A stretch of 64,000 bases of DNA from Ornithodoros turicata (Eukaryota; Arthropoda; Arachnida; Ixodida; Argasidae): the NCBI RefSeq assembly GCF_037126465.1, contig NW_026999297.1:310001-374000 (forward strand). Reading direction: 5' to 3'. Positions 22,485 to 34,243 of this stretch are shown here, piece after piece. Positions within the stretch are counted from its first letter, which is position 1. Every line of letters starts with the position of its first letter. The notes below the pieces were generated by a model. It did no database searches. It saw only the letters and a list, made by a program, of their open reading frames with translations, and had not been told where the DNA came from. A program made the position numbers and the translations under genes.

Positions 22485-22766
22485 TGCCACGAATCATCTT
22501 CGAGAAACTTCCAGGGCAGGCACGAAACGGTACATCTCATCCCGGCGCATGCTGAAGAAGAAGAAAGAAGCTTCCAGACACATCGCCTGCTGCACGTGCT
22601 GTTTCTAGACTTTTCGGCGCGACGCTTAAATGCTTGTGCGCTCCAGGCTGGAGCATTCATTCTTTGGACTCAGTTGTGTATCACTCTTGTGCTTTTGATA
22701 CCAAGTAGTTTAATAAACCATTTGCTGTTTATTCGACGACTCGCCGGCCCATTTCGCTTCGTGACA
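22485..22766 (+). mobile_element. Solo LTR, probably Ty3/gypsy type
   Basis: 282 bp starting TGCCACGAATC and ending CTTCGTGACA, so it has TG...CA ends. It is flanked by ATAT on both sides (22481-22484, 22767-22770). It contains an AATAAA at about 22711 on the plus strand. No internal retroviral sequence is present, so it is a solo LTR left by LTR-LTR recombination. The gypsy assignment is by general resemblance only. Confidence 0.72.
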
Positions 22767-23317
22767 ATATTATTATTATATTATCACATATTCGATCACA
22801 TTAAATTTAAAATTTAGCATATATGAGAAAATATCAGGAGGGGAGTTGCTATTCATTGCTCATTCCAACCTAAAATTGAGAGAGCGTACCTGACCATTGT
22901 CATTCCTAAAATATATATTGCCATTGTAGCAAGGTCACAAAACAATAAATGTAGTCTTTTGCGACCTCCCTAAACGTTCATTGTATCCTGAAACGCATAA
23001 GTGCAAGAAATAAATCTTGAACTTGAATAAACTTGATGTTGTATAAACTTGACATAAAATGTTGAATAATATAATGAATGATATAAAATATTGAATAAAC
23101 TTGAACTCGTATATTCTCTTTACTCATCATCAGTGATCTTCATTACAAAAGCATATCGTGTTAGACTTTTTTGTTTGCGTTTCACAGACTGGGTACACGA
23201 GGGCCAAAATGACAAAATCACAACTGTTTCAAGCTCCAAATAGTCCTGTTGCAATTTGAAGACCATACGTGGAGCTGCATTTTTTGGAACATGCTCCACA
23301 TAACAAGCATGACAAAG

Positions 23318-24144
23318 TCAGCACTGGATAGCAGGACCCCGTCCCCAAGCAGCTTTTCTCACGCTGCAGTTGTATTCAACAAAAGCATGTGAGTGCTGGA
23401 GAAGGACATTCAGTTTGGCACAACCGCGCCTGCAAATAATCAGAACAAATAAAGGAAGAAGCAAACAAACATAGAAGGGCTGTACTTCAAAAAGAGAAGT
23501 CCTGTGTCTCAAGGAGGTGTTACCACTTTTCAAGTAACTTAATTGATTAAGCTTGCATCACTACCTAATTAACTGTCCTAACGAGTGTGATCTAATTGCG
23601 TGAAGTAATTATTTGCGCTGCTTCGGTGTGTCCATATTTGCGAGGCAAAGCACTGCTGTCGTTTACTAAAAGACTCTTTCTAAGGCGATGCTTGATATAA
23701 ATCATACTAAACGCATACACGGCTAAAACAACGGTTGTGATTCTACAGAACGATCTCTTTCTGCATTGCGAGTATATCTTTCCCGGACCGTTCTTTATGG
23801 AACAATTTTTGTTCAGAACGCAGTACGGGATATTATATACAAGGTTGTTGTTAACCTCAAGTCGTTTCTTATTGAAATATTGGCTGGGAAACGTGCTGTA
23901 GTACAATCCCCAGCGCTGCACTGCAGTGACGGTCTAGTTTCGGAATGCAAAACATAACGTAATTAAGAATCGAACGGCAGGACACCTGTGAAACACTGTT
24001 AGGATACATCAGTATACTGTCACCTTACAAAATTGTGTGACGACAAACAACGATCAATGCTAGCAGCGCAATAAATACTCACAATCTCTGTTGCCTCCCA
24101 TTGTTTTCTATGGGCGCACACGGCACTTTAGGGCCCACCAACAT
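23318..24144 (-). CDS. Core minus-strand two-exon mini-gene, 57 aa (core B)
   Basis: Same model as in core A: exon 1 24144-24083 (62 nt, begins MLVGPKVPCA), donor GTGAGT, exon 2 23429-23318 (112 nt) ending AIQC and TGA. The reading frame is intact and differs from core A only by a few codons. Confidence 0.36.
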
Positions 24145-24229
24145 GGCGGCCCGAAGGCACGCCTCTCCCCCACGAGCCCCTCTCCCATGCGAGATCCAAC
24201 GTTTATACATAGAGATCAGTGGGCTCATC

Positions 24230-24682
24230 CTAGGCCAACATATATAATACAGGCCCGAAAGCTTCGCGGTTTCCCTAGTTGGGCGCGTGTGCAGGCAGTG
24301 GCGCTCGTTCCGTGGCACAGATTGATGTCGGTATTGTTGGGAACGACCTATTTGTATGACGGCCTGCGCCAAGTTTCTTCCCGTCGCATCTCTCGTTTTG
24401 AAAAAAGAAGTGATTTCTCAACGGTAATATGAATTAGCGCCACGATTGGTGCTAATCGCCAATCGTGGCGCTAATCCATATTATCGTTGATAAATCACTT
24501 CTTTTTTTCAAAACGAGAGGTGCGGCGGGAAATCCGAAACTTGGCGTAGGCCGCCATACAAATACGTCGTTCCCAACAACATCGACATCAATCTGGGCCA
24601 CGGAACGAGCGCCACTGCCTGCACACGCAGCCAACTGGGGAAACCGCGAAGCTTTCAGGCCTGTATTATATATGTTGGCCTA
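24230..24682. mobile_element. Long foldback element between cores B and C
   Basis: Nearly the whole 453 bp is one hairpin. Arms of about 215 bp are over 90% complementary, start TAGGCCAACATATATAATAC and meet at GCGCCACGATTGG near 24445-24470. The left neighbour octamer is GGCTCATC (24222-24229) and the right one GGCTCGTC (24683-24690), a likely 8-bp duplication with one mismatch. TAGG ends with 8-bp duplications suggest a hAT-type MITE. Confidence 0.8.
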
Positions 24683-25483
24683 GGCTCGTCCACTGATCTC
24701 GATTGTAAAAGACTGGATCGCGGATAGGGAGCGCGAGCGTGAAGAAACCGGCCGCCATCTTACTGTACCCACAAGTGTCGCCGGAGCGATCATGGCAACT
24801 TCTTGCAATTACGGTCGTACCAACCGTACTGGCAAGGTTACAGGGCCTAAATTTATACAGGTGCGTCACTCTTCATCAAGGAATAAATAGGCGTCCATTC
24901 TGTATATTTAGTTGACCATTATAAAGTGTTTTTTTGCCCAAAACGAGCAATGGATGCAGGTTGCTTGATCGCTCTTCCGACGTTCAATCGAGCACACTTG
25001 CATTTTACCCGGCGGCAAATACAGTTTGAGTGCATAATATGCTTGAAAGAACATGTTACACTACACAGGTAGTGTTGTCATTAATATATGTGCGAGCACT
25101 CGAGCGCTTTTTTGCATGCATTGCTAGCATGGTACACGGTGTTCTCTGCGCAAGCAAGTGACACATTCATTTCTTTGAATTACCTACGCGCACAAGTTCG
25201 GTAATACCTCATAATGAGACCAAGATTGTCACCTTTTTTCATGTATTGGTATTGTTTTGTGCCTTGGTTTGATTTGTGACAAAGAATCCTACGTAACGGT
25301 GGTGTGGCGCGACTTGAATAACGCCTTTGTGTTTGAGCTGTATCGTCAGCTTGTTACGATAGTAGTAATTTGTAGCGTGTCGTCCTATTTGTAGCAGTTT
25401 TTAAGGCAAAAGTGGTCTCTCAATACAGGTTTTGTCATGAGGGCTACCCAGTGAATAATCTGTGCAGTGTGATACGGCTGGGT

Positions 25484-26563
25484 TCTCGGTCATGTATCTA
25501 AGATAGCACAGCACCATTTGCACCTTAACTGTGTGTATCTACATACTTTATCTACACATGAGGAATGTGTCTCAGAAAACTACTGAAACATAGAATTGCA
25601 CTGCTGCTTTACTAAACCAGCCGATTCTGTCTGTTTTGAGAATTCTAATAATGTTAATTTTCATGTCAGGTTATGTCCAGGAGCTTATGGCGGTCTGCTC
25701 GATCTCTGTGGACGGTGGCTGTTCATGAGACCCCGAACTGAAGGAAGAGACTAAACAAGGTCACCGCAAGAGTTACAGCGAATGAGTCACTACAACGCTG
25801 ACAACTCTGCAAGACATTAAATGCAAGTGGACAACAGAAGGGCTTCAGTGAACGTGTACAAGCAGTCTGATACCTAGGATTTTTAGTTTTTGGCATTTCA
25901 TTGACCATTAATCAGTGGCTTCTGTAGATACGGCTTGCATGCCAGCGCCGCCTTGCGTCGATGCTGGGGTGGAGGCTCTAAGACAATGGTACACGAGCGC
26001 CCCCTCTCGATCGGTTGAGCTCAGGGTAATCGGCATGGTACGGATGGATCACCTGCTGTATAGTATCACCTTAGTCCCTCGCAAAACAGGCACAATAACC
26101 GCGCGTGTGCGTTATCTACCACACTTTATCTAAATGCCGGTTTGCGGAAGGGCGAGCTTGAGGGGCACAATATTCTGAATTAAGTTGAGACATATGCAAA
26201 CACTGTAGGCTCACCCTTGTTTGCTCTGAGCGTTCTGTTCACTATGATATGTGTTATCACAGATTTTTTTGTTTTTGTTTCATGGTGCTGAGGAAAGACT
26301 TGGGAGCGTGTGTGCGGATGCAAATATGCCAAAGAAACACTGATATTTTTGCTCGTATACTGATTTTCTTATCGCTGAAGTGTTTGCAGATAGCTAATCG
26401 AGTAGGTGATCTGTGCGTGCTTGCCGTGCCCCTGTTGAGAGGGGGCGCTTGTGCACCAGGGCCCCAGAGTCTCCACCCCAGCACACCCCATCATCGACAC
26501 AGGGCGGCGCTGGCATGCAAGCAGGCCACGCGCTCTCGCGCTACGGTTAAGGGTGGCGACGCC
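25484..26563. mobile_element. Unclassified insertion in core C with inner inverted repeat
   Basis: This segment interrupts the core between GATACGGCTGGG and TGTACAGGTAAG, which are adjacent in other copies. It carries inverted arms 25933-26010 and 26436-26522 sharing GCTTGCATGCCAGCGCCGCC and GCGCCCCCTCT. I found no target duplication. It is either an unknown element or a composite. Confidence 0.45.
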
Positions 26564-27865
26564 TGTACAGGTAAGTATCACGTTCCTTATCCACTGGTTT
26601 CTACTTTACAGGAAGGAACAACCTCAGTGCACGCACTGTGGTTAGCCTCTCTCAGTTTTGCATATTTTCTTACATGTTCACATCAAAAACACATCTTACA
26701 CTTTAGGCTCCTTAACCCAGCAATATAATAATTAGAGATTATAATTCTTTTTAGAAGTGTTCCCCATATTCTTTTTAGAATTGTTTTGTAATCTTTTTAA
26801 TTTTTAGAAGATACAGGGATTGTAAACCATGTTTTAAACTGATGTTTTAACATTTGTCCAATGCATTTATTAAACAACATATTCATTTTTAACTGGTTGC
26901 ACCCAAACCAATGTTCTGATGTATTATTTCCTTTGTTGTTGATGCACCATAAAAATTGGAATAATCATCATCAATGCAGGTTACTTCACAGCTGCCTCGA
27001 CATACTCAAGAAATTGGTGCAGAACCTCCGTAATGCCCACAAACAGCACCTCCAGAAAGTAAAGGCATATGTGTCACATGGCATTTTTAAAGGCATTCAC
27101 AGTATATAATACCTTGTATGAACTGTTGTAGATCTAAGCAGCCTCTACAGTACACTCTCAGAAATTAAAACTTGTCAGGGAACTGTGATAATTGTTTCAG
27201 TTAATAGGCATGCACATATACGCTATAAGAAGAAAATTATTTATTGAGAATGCACTTCTCTGGCTACTCATGTTGTTTACATCTACTGTTGATCACATTC
27301 ATTTATCATATATTATATTCTTATATATTATTATTATATTATCACATATTCGATCACATTAAATTTAAAATTTAGCATATATGAGAAAATGAGGGAAGCT
27401 GCTATTCATTGCTCATTCCAACCTAAAATTGAGAGAGCGTACCTGACCATTGTCATTCCTAAAATATATATTGCCATTGTAGCAAGGTCACAAAACAATA
27501 AATGTAGTCTTTTGCGACCTCCCTGCACATTCATTGTATCCTGAAACGCATAAGTGCAAAAAATAAATCTTGAATTTGAATAAACTTGATGTTGTATAAA
27601 CTTGACATAAAATGTTGAATGATATAATGAATGATATAAAATATTGAATGAACTTGAACTCGTATATTCTCTTTACTCATCATCAGTGATCTTCATTACA
27701 AAAGCATATCGTGTTAGACTTTTTCGTTGGCGTTTCACAGACTGGGTACACGAGGGCCAAAATGACAAAATCACAACAGTTTCAAGCTCCAAATAGTCTT
27801 GTTGCAATTTGAAGACGTGGAGCTGCATTTTTTGGAACATGCTCCACATAATAAGCATGACAAAG

Positions 27866-28517
27866 TCAGCACTGGATAGCAGGACCCCATCCCCAAGCAG
27901 CTTTTCTCACGCTGCAGTTGTATTCAACAAAAGCATGTGAGTGCTGGAGGAGGACATTCAGTTTGGCACAACCGCGTCTGCAAATAATGAGAACAAATAA
28001 AGGAAGAAGTAACAAACATAGAAGGGCTGTACTTCAAAGAGAGATAAGTCCTGTGTCTCAAGGAGGTGTTACCACTTTCTAAGTAACTTAATTGATTAAG
28101 CTTACATCACTACCTGATTAACTGTCCTAACGAGTGTGATCTAATTGCGTGAAGTAATTATTTGCGCTGCTTCGGTGTGTCCATATTTGAGAGGCAAAGC
28201 ACCGCTGTCGTTCACTAAAAGACTCTTTCTGCGGCGATACTTGATATAAATCATACTAAACGCATACACGACTAAGCAATCCCCAGCGCTGCACTGCAGT
28301 GACGGTCTAGTTTCGGAATGCAAAACATAACGTAATTAAGAATCGAACGGCAGGACACCTGTGAAACACTGTTAGGATACATCAGTATACTGGCACCTTA
28401 CAAAATTGTGTGATGACAAACAACGACCAATGCTTGCAGCGCAATAAATACTCACAATCTCTGTTGCCTCCCATTGTTTTCTATGGGCACACACAGCACT
28501 TTAGGGCACCCCAACAT
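27866..28517 (-). CDS. Core minus-strand two-exon mini-gene, 57 aa (core C)
   Basis: Exon 1 28517-28456 and exon 2 27977-27866, same phases and lengths as in core A. The first base of exon 2 is A instead of G, which keeps the junction codon as leucine. One Arg to Trp change lies near the C-terminus. The intron is shortened by a deletion. Confidence 0.35.
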
Positions 28518-28704
28518 GGCGACACGAAGGCACGCCTCTCCCCCACGAGCCCCTCTCCCATGCGCCATCCAGCCCTTATACTACAGCATTACTACTAAAG
28601 TTCCTTTCAGCTGGAAAGTGCAGCTCCCGAAAACCTGTCTTGCGTGGAGTCCAAGGTAGTGCAGTCCAGTGCAAGTGAAAAGAATGCGCTTATAGAGATC
28701 AGTG

Positions 28705-31700
28705 GGCTCGTCACACCGTCGTTGTCGTCGTTTATGCATTCATCCACGGCATCTCTTGCGAAGATTTCTGTTCGATGTGCACCTGCGAGCGTACTTCGTC
28801 AAGTAAAAAGAATGGTGAATTCACGACTTTAATGCTAAAATCTTTAACGGAATTTTCTATTTTGACTTCCACGATTTATTGATTGTAAATGCGTAACTAA
28901 CGCTGTTGATGTTGTGACTGTATTGTTGAAATACCAGCGGGCTCCAGTGGCGTGCTCGTAGGCTCGTCACACCGTCGTTGTCGTCGTTTACGCAGTCATC
29001 CACGGCATCTCTTGCGAAGATTTCTGTTCGATGTGCACCTGCGAGCGTACTTCGTCAAGTAAAAAGAATGGTGAATTCACGACTTTAATGCTAAAATCTT
29101 TAACGGAATTTTCTATTTTGACTTCCACGATTTATTGATTGTAAATGCGTAACTAACGCTGTTGATGTTGTGACTGTATTGTTGAAATACCACCGGGCTC
29201 CAGTGGCGTGCTCGTAGGCTCGTCACACCGTCGTTGTCGTCGTTTACGCAGTCATCCACGGCATCTCTTGCGAAGATTTCTGTTCGATGTGCACCTGCGA
29301 GCGTACTTCGTCAAGTAAAAAGAATTGTGAATTCACGACTTTAATGCTAAAATCTTTAACGGAATTTTCTATTTTGACTTCCACGATTTATTGATTGTAA
29401 ATGCGTAACTAACGCTGTCGATGTTGTGACTGTATTGTTGAAATACCAGCGGGCTCCTGTGGCGTGCTCGTAGGCTCGTCACCCCGTCGTTGTCGTCGTT
29501 TACGCAGTCATCCACGGCATCTCTTGCGAAGATTTCTGTTCGATGTGCACCTGCGAGCGTACTTCGTCAAGTAAAAAGAATGGTGAATTCACGACTTTAA
29601 TGCTAAAATCTTTAACGGAATTTTCTATTTTGACTTCCACGATTTATTGATTGTAAATGCGTAACTAACGCTGTTGATGTTGTGACTGTATTGTTGAAAT
29701 ACCAGCGGGCTCCTGTGGCGTGCTCGTAGGCTCGTCACCCCGTCGTTGTCGTCGTTTACGCAGTCATCCACGGCATCTCTTGCGAAGATTTCTGTTCGAT
29801 GTGCACCTGCGAGCGTACTTCGTCAAGTAAAAAGAATAGTGAATTCACGACTTTAATGTTAAAATCATTAACAGAATTTTCTATTTTGACGTCCACAATT
29901 TATTGAATGTAAATGCGTAACTAACGCTGTTCATGTTGTGACTGTATTGTTGAAATGCGAGCGGGCTCCAGTGGCGGGCTCGTAGGCTCGTCACACTGTC
30001 GTTGTCGTCGTTTGTGCAGTCATCCACGGCATCTCTTGCGAAGATTTCTGTTCGATGTGCACCTGCGAGCGTACTTCGTCAAGTAAAAAGAATAGTGAAT
30101 TCACGACTTTAATGTTAAAATCATTAACAGAATTTTCTATTTTGACGTCCACAATTTATTGAATGTAAATGCGTAACTAAGGCTGTTCATGTTGTGACTG
30201 TATTGTTGAAATGCGAGCGGGCTCCAGTGGCGGGCTCGTAGGCTCGTCACACTGTCGTTGTCGTCGTTTGTGCAGTCATCCACGGCATCTCTTGCGAAGA
30301 TTTCTGTTCGATGTGCACCTGCGAGCGTACTTCGTCAAGTAAAAAGAATAGTGAATTCACGACTTTAATGTTAAAATGTTTAACGGAATTTTTTATTTTG
30401 ACGTCCACGATTTATTGAATGTAAATGCGTAACTAACGATGTTCATGTTGTGACTGTATTGTTGAAATGCGAGCGGGCTCCAGTGGCGGGCTCGTAGGCT
30501 CGTCACACTGTCGTTGTCGACGTTTATGCATTCATCCACGGCATCTCTTGCGAAGATTTCTGTTCGATTGCACCTGCGAGCGTACTTCGTCAAGTAAAAA
30601 GAATAGTGAATTCACGACTTTAATGTTAAAATCTTTAACGGAATTTTCTATTTTGACGTCCACGATTTATTGAATGTAAATGCGTAACTAACGCTGTTCA
30701 TGTTGTGACTGTATTGTTGAAATGCGAGCGGCCTCCAGTGGCGGGCTCGTAGGCTCGTCACCCTGTCGTTGTCGTCGTTTATGCAGTCATCCACGGCATC
30801 TCTTGCGAAGATTTCTGTTCGATGTGCACCTGCGAGCGTACTTCGTCAAGTAAAAAGAATAGTGAATTCACGACTTTAATGTTAAAATCATTAACAGAAT
30901 TTTCTATTTTGACGTCCACAATTTATTGAATGTAAATGCGTAACTAACGCTGTTCATGTTGTGACTGTATTGTTGAAATGCGAGCGGGCTCCAGTGGCGG
31001 GCTCGTAGGCTCGTCACACTGTCGTTGTCGTCGTTTGTGCAGTCATCCACGGCATCTCTTGCGAAGATTTCTGTTCGATGTGCACCTGCGAGCGTACTTC
31101 GTCAAGTAAAAAGAATAGTGAATTCACGACTTTAATGTTAAAATGTTTAACGGAATTTTTTATTTTGACGTCCACGATTTATTGAATGTAAATGCGTAAC
31201 TAACGATGTTCATGTTGTGACTGTATTGTTGAAATGCGAGCGGGCTCCAGTGGCGGGCTCGTAGGCTCGTCACACTGTCGTTGTCGACGTTTATGCATTC
31301 ATCCACGGCATCTCTTGCGAAGATTTCTGTTCGATTGCACCTGCGAGCGTACTTCGTCAAGTAAAAAGAATAGTGAATTCACGACTTTAATGTTAAAATC
31401 TTTAACGGAATTTTCTATTTTGACGTCCACGATTTATTGAATGTAAATGCGTAACTAACGCTGTTCATGTTGTGACTGTATTGTTGAAATGCGAGCGGCC
31501 TCCAGTGGCGGGCTCGTAGGCTCGTCACCCTGTCGTTGTCGTCGTTTATGCAGTCATCCACGGCATCTCTTGCGAAGATTTCTGTTCGATGTGCACCTGC
31601 GAGCGTACTTCGTCAAGTAAAAAGAATAGTGAATTCACGACTTTAATGTTAAAATCTTTAACGGAATTTTCTATTTTGACGTCCCCGATTTATTGAATGT

Positions 31701-34243
31701 AAATGCGTAACTAACGATGTTCATGTTGTGACTGTATTGTTGAAATGCGACCGGGCTCCAGTGGCGGGCTCGTAGGCCCGTCACACTGTCGTTGTCGTCG
31801 TTTACGCAGTCATCCACGGCATCTCTCGCGAAGATTTCTGTTCGATGTGCACCTGCGAGCGTACTTCGTCAAGTAAAAAGAATAGTGAATTCACGACTTT
31901 AATGTTAAAATGTTTAACGGAATTTTTTATTTTGACGTCCACGATTTATTGAATGTAAATGCGTAACTAACGATGTTTATGTTGTGACTGTATTGTTGAA
32001 ATGCGAGCGGGCTCCAGTGGCGGGCTCGTAGGCTCGTCACCCTGTCGTTGTCGTCGTTTATGCAGTCATCCACGGCATCTCTTGCGAAGATTTCTGTTCG
32101 ATGTGCACCTGCGAGCGTACTTCGTCAAGTAAAAAGAATAGTGAATTCACGACTTTAATGTTAAAATCTTTAACGGAATTTTCTATTTTGACGTCCCCGA
32201 TTTATTGAATGTAAATGCGTAACTAACGATGTTCATGTTGTGACTGTATTGTTGAAATGCGACCGGGCTCCAGTGGCGGGCTCGTAGGCCCGTCACACTG
32301 TCGTTGTCGTCGTTTACGCAGTCATCCACGGCATCTCTTGCGAAGATTTCTGTTCGATGTGCACCTGCGAGCGTACTTCGTCAAGTAAAAAGAATAGTGA
32401 ATTCACGACTTTAATGTTAAAATCTTTAACGGAATTTTCTATTTTGACGTCCCCGATTTATTGAATGTAAATGCGTAACTAACGATGTTCATGTTGTGAC
32501 TGTATTGTTGAAATGCGAGCGGGCTCCAGTGGCGGGCTCGTAGGCTCGTCACACTGTCGTTGTCGACGTTTATGCATTCATCCACGGCATCTCTCGCGAA
32601 GATTTCTGTTCGATGTGCACCTGCGAGCGTACTTCGTCAAGTAAAAAGAATAGTGAATTCACGACTTTAATGTTAAAATGTTTAACGGAATTTTTTATCT
32701 TGACGTCCACGATTTATTGAATGTAAATGCGTAACTAACGATGTTCATGTTGTGACTGTATTGTTGAAATGCGAGCGGGCTCCAGTGGCGGGCTCGTAGG
32801 CTCGTCACACTGTCGTTGTCGACGTTTATGCATTCATCCACGGCATCTCTTGCGAAGATTTCTGTTCGATGTGCACCTGCGAGCGTACTTCGTCAAGTAA
32901 AAAGAATAGTGAATTCACGACTTTAATGTTAAAATCATTAACAGAATTTTCTATTTTGACGTCCACAATTTATTGAATGTAAATGCGTAACTAACGCTGT
33001 TCATGTTGTGACTGTATTGTTGAAATGCGAGCGGGCTCCAGTGGCGGGCTCGTAGGCTCGTCACACTGTCGTTGTCGTCGTTTGTGCAGTCATCCACGGC
33101 ATCTCTTGCGAAAATTTCTGTTCGATGTGCACCTGCGAGCGTACTTCGTCAAGTAAAAAGAATAGTGAATTCACGACTTTAATGTTAAAATGTTTAACGG
33201 AATTTTTTATTTTGACGTCCACGATTTATTGAATGTAAATGCGTAACTAACGATGTTCATGTTGTGACTGTATTGTTGAAATGCGAGCGGGCTCCAGTGG
33301 CGGGCTCGTAGGCTCGTCACACTGTCGTTGTCGACGTTTATGCATTCATCCACGGCATCTCTTGCGAAGATTTCTGTTCGATGTGCACCTGCGAGCGTAC
33401 TTCGTCAAGTAAAAAGAATAGTGAATTCACGACTTTAATGTTAAAATGTTTAACGGAATTTTCAATTTTGACGTCCACGATTTATTGAATGTAAATGCGT
33501 AACTAACGATGTTCATGTTGTGACTGTATTGTTGAAATGCGAGTGGGCTCCATTGGCGGGCTCGTAGGCTCGTCACACTGTCGTTGTCGTCGTTTATGCA
33601 GTCATCCATGGCATCTCTTGCGAAGATTTCTGTTCGATGTGCACCTGCGAGCGTACTTCGTCAAGTAAAAAGAATAGTGAATTCACGACTTTAATGTTAA
33701 AATGTTTAACGGAATTTTCAATTTTGACGTCCACGATTTATTGAATGTAAATGCGTAACTAACGATGTTCATGTTGTGACTGTATTGTTGAAATGCGAGT
33801 GGGCTCCATTGGCGGGCTCGTAGGCTCGTCACACTGTCGTTGTCGTCGTTTATGCAGTCATCCATGGCATCTCTTGCGAAGATTTCTGTTCGATGTGCAC
33901 CTGCGAGCGTACTTCGTCAAGTAAAAAGAATAGTGAATTCACGACTTTAATGTTAAAATGTTTAACGGAATTTTCAATTTTGACGTCCACGATTTATTGA
34001 ATGTAAATGCGTAACTAACGATGTTCATGTTGTGACTGTATTGTTGAAATGCGAGTGGGCTCCATTGGCGGGCTCGTAGGCTCGTCACACTGTCGTTGTC
34101 GTCGTTTATGCAGTCATCCATGGCATCTCTTGCGAAGATTTCTGTTCGATGTGCACCTGCGAGCGTACTTCGTCAAGTAAAAAGAATAGTGAATTCACGA
34201 CTTTAATGTTAAAATGTTTAACGGAATTTTCTATTTTGACGTC
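28705..34243 (+). repeat. Satellite block 3 (about 22 units of 256 bp)
   Basis: Tandem 256-bp units. The first about five are type I (AATGGTGAATTC, GACTTCCACG, AAATACCAGC) and switch at about 29840-29960 to type II (AATAGTGAATTC, GACGTCC, AAATGCGAGC). A 767-bp three-unit block is duplicated (30393-30673 versus 31160-31440), and three successive units near 33426-34196 are essentially identical, which shows recent local amplification. Open frames of 60-68 codons recur with the unit and are not genes. Confidence 0.92.

Larger units (their letters stand above)
20926..24221 (+). mobile_element. Core element B, right part
   Basis: Continues the core from the hAT insertion point (CCCAGTGAATAATTTGTG) to the right end GAGATCAGTG at 24221, followed by GGCTCATC (24222-24229). 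It carries two extra insertions absent from other cores: a Tigger-like MITE (21734-22466) and a solo LTR (22485-22766). Confidence 0.83.
24691..28704 (+). mobile_element. Core element C
   Basis: 4014 bp from CACTGATCTCG to GAGATCAGTG with exact GGCTCGTC on both sides (24683-24690, 28705-28712). Exon 1 of the plus mini-gene is at 24792-24860 but its donor is GTGCGT. About 1.08 kb of extra sequence lies at 25484-26563. The right half has a deletion near 28276 that removes part of the minus gene's intron. Confidence 0.85.

Noticed and set aside
28705..34243. CRISPR-like array
   Set aside because: The whole 256-bp unit is repeated without unique spacers, and the setting is eukaryotic.
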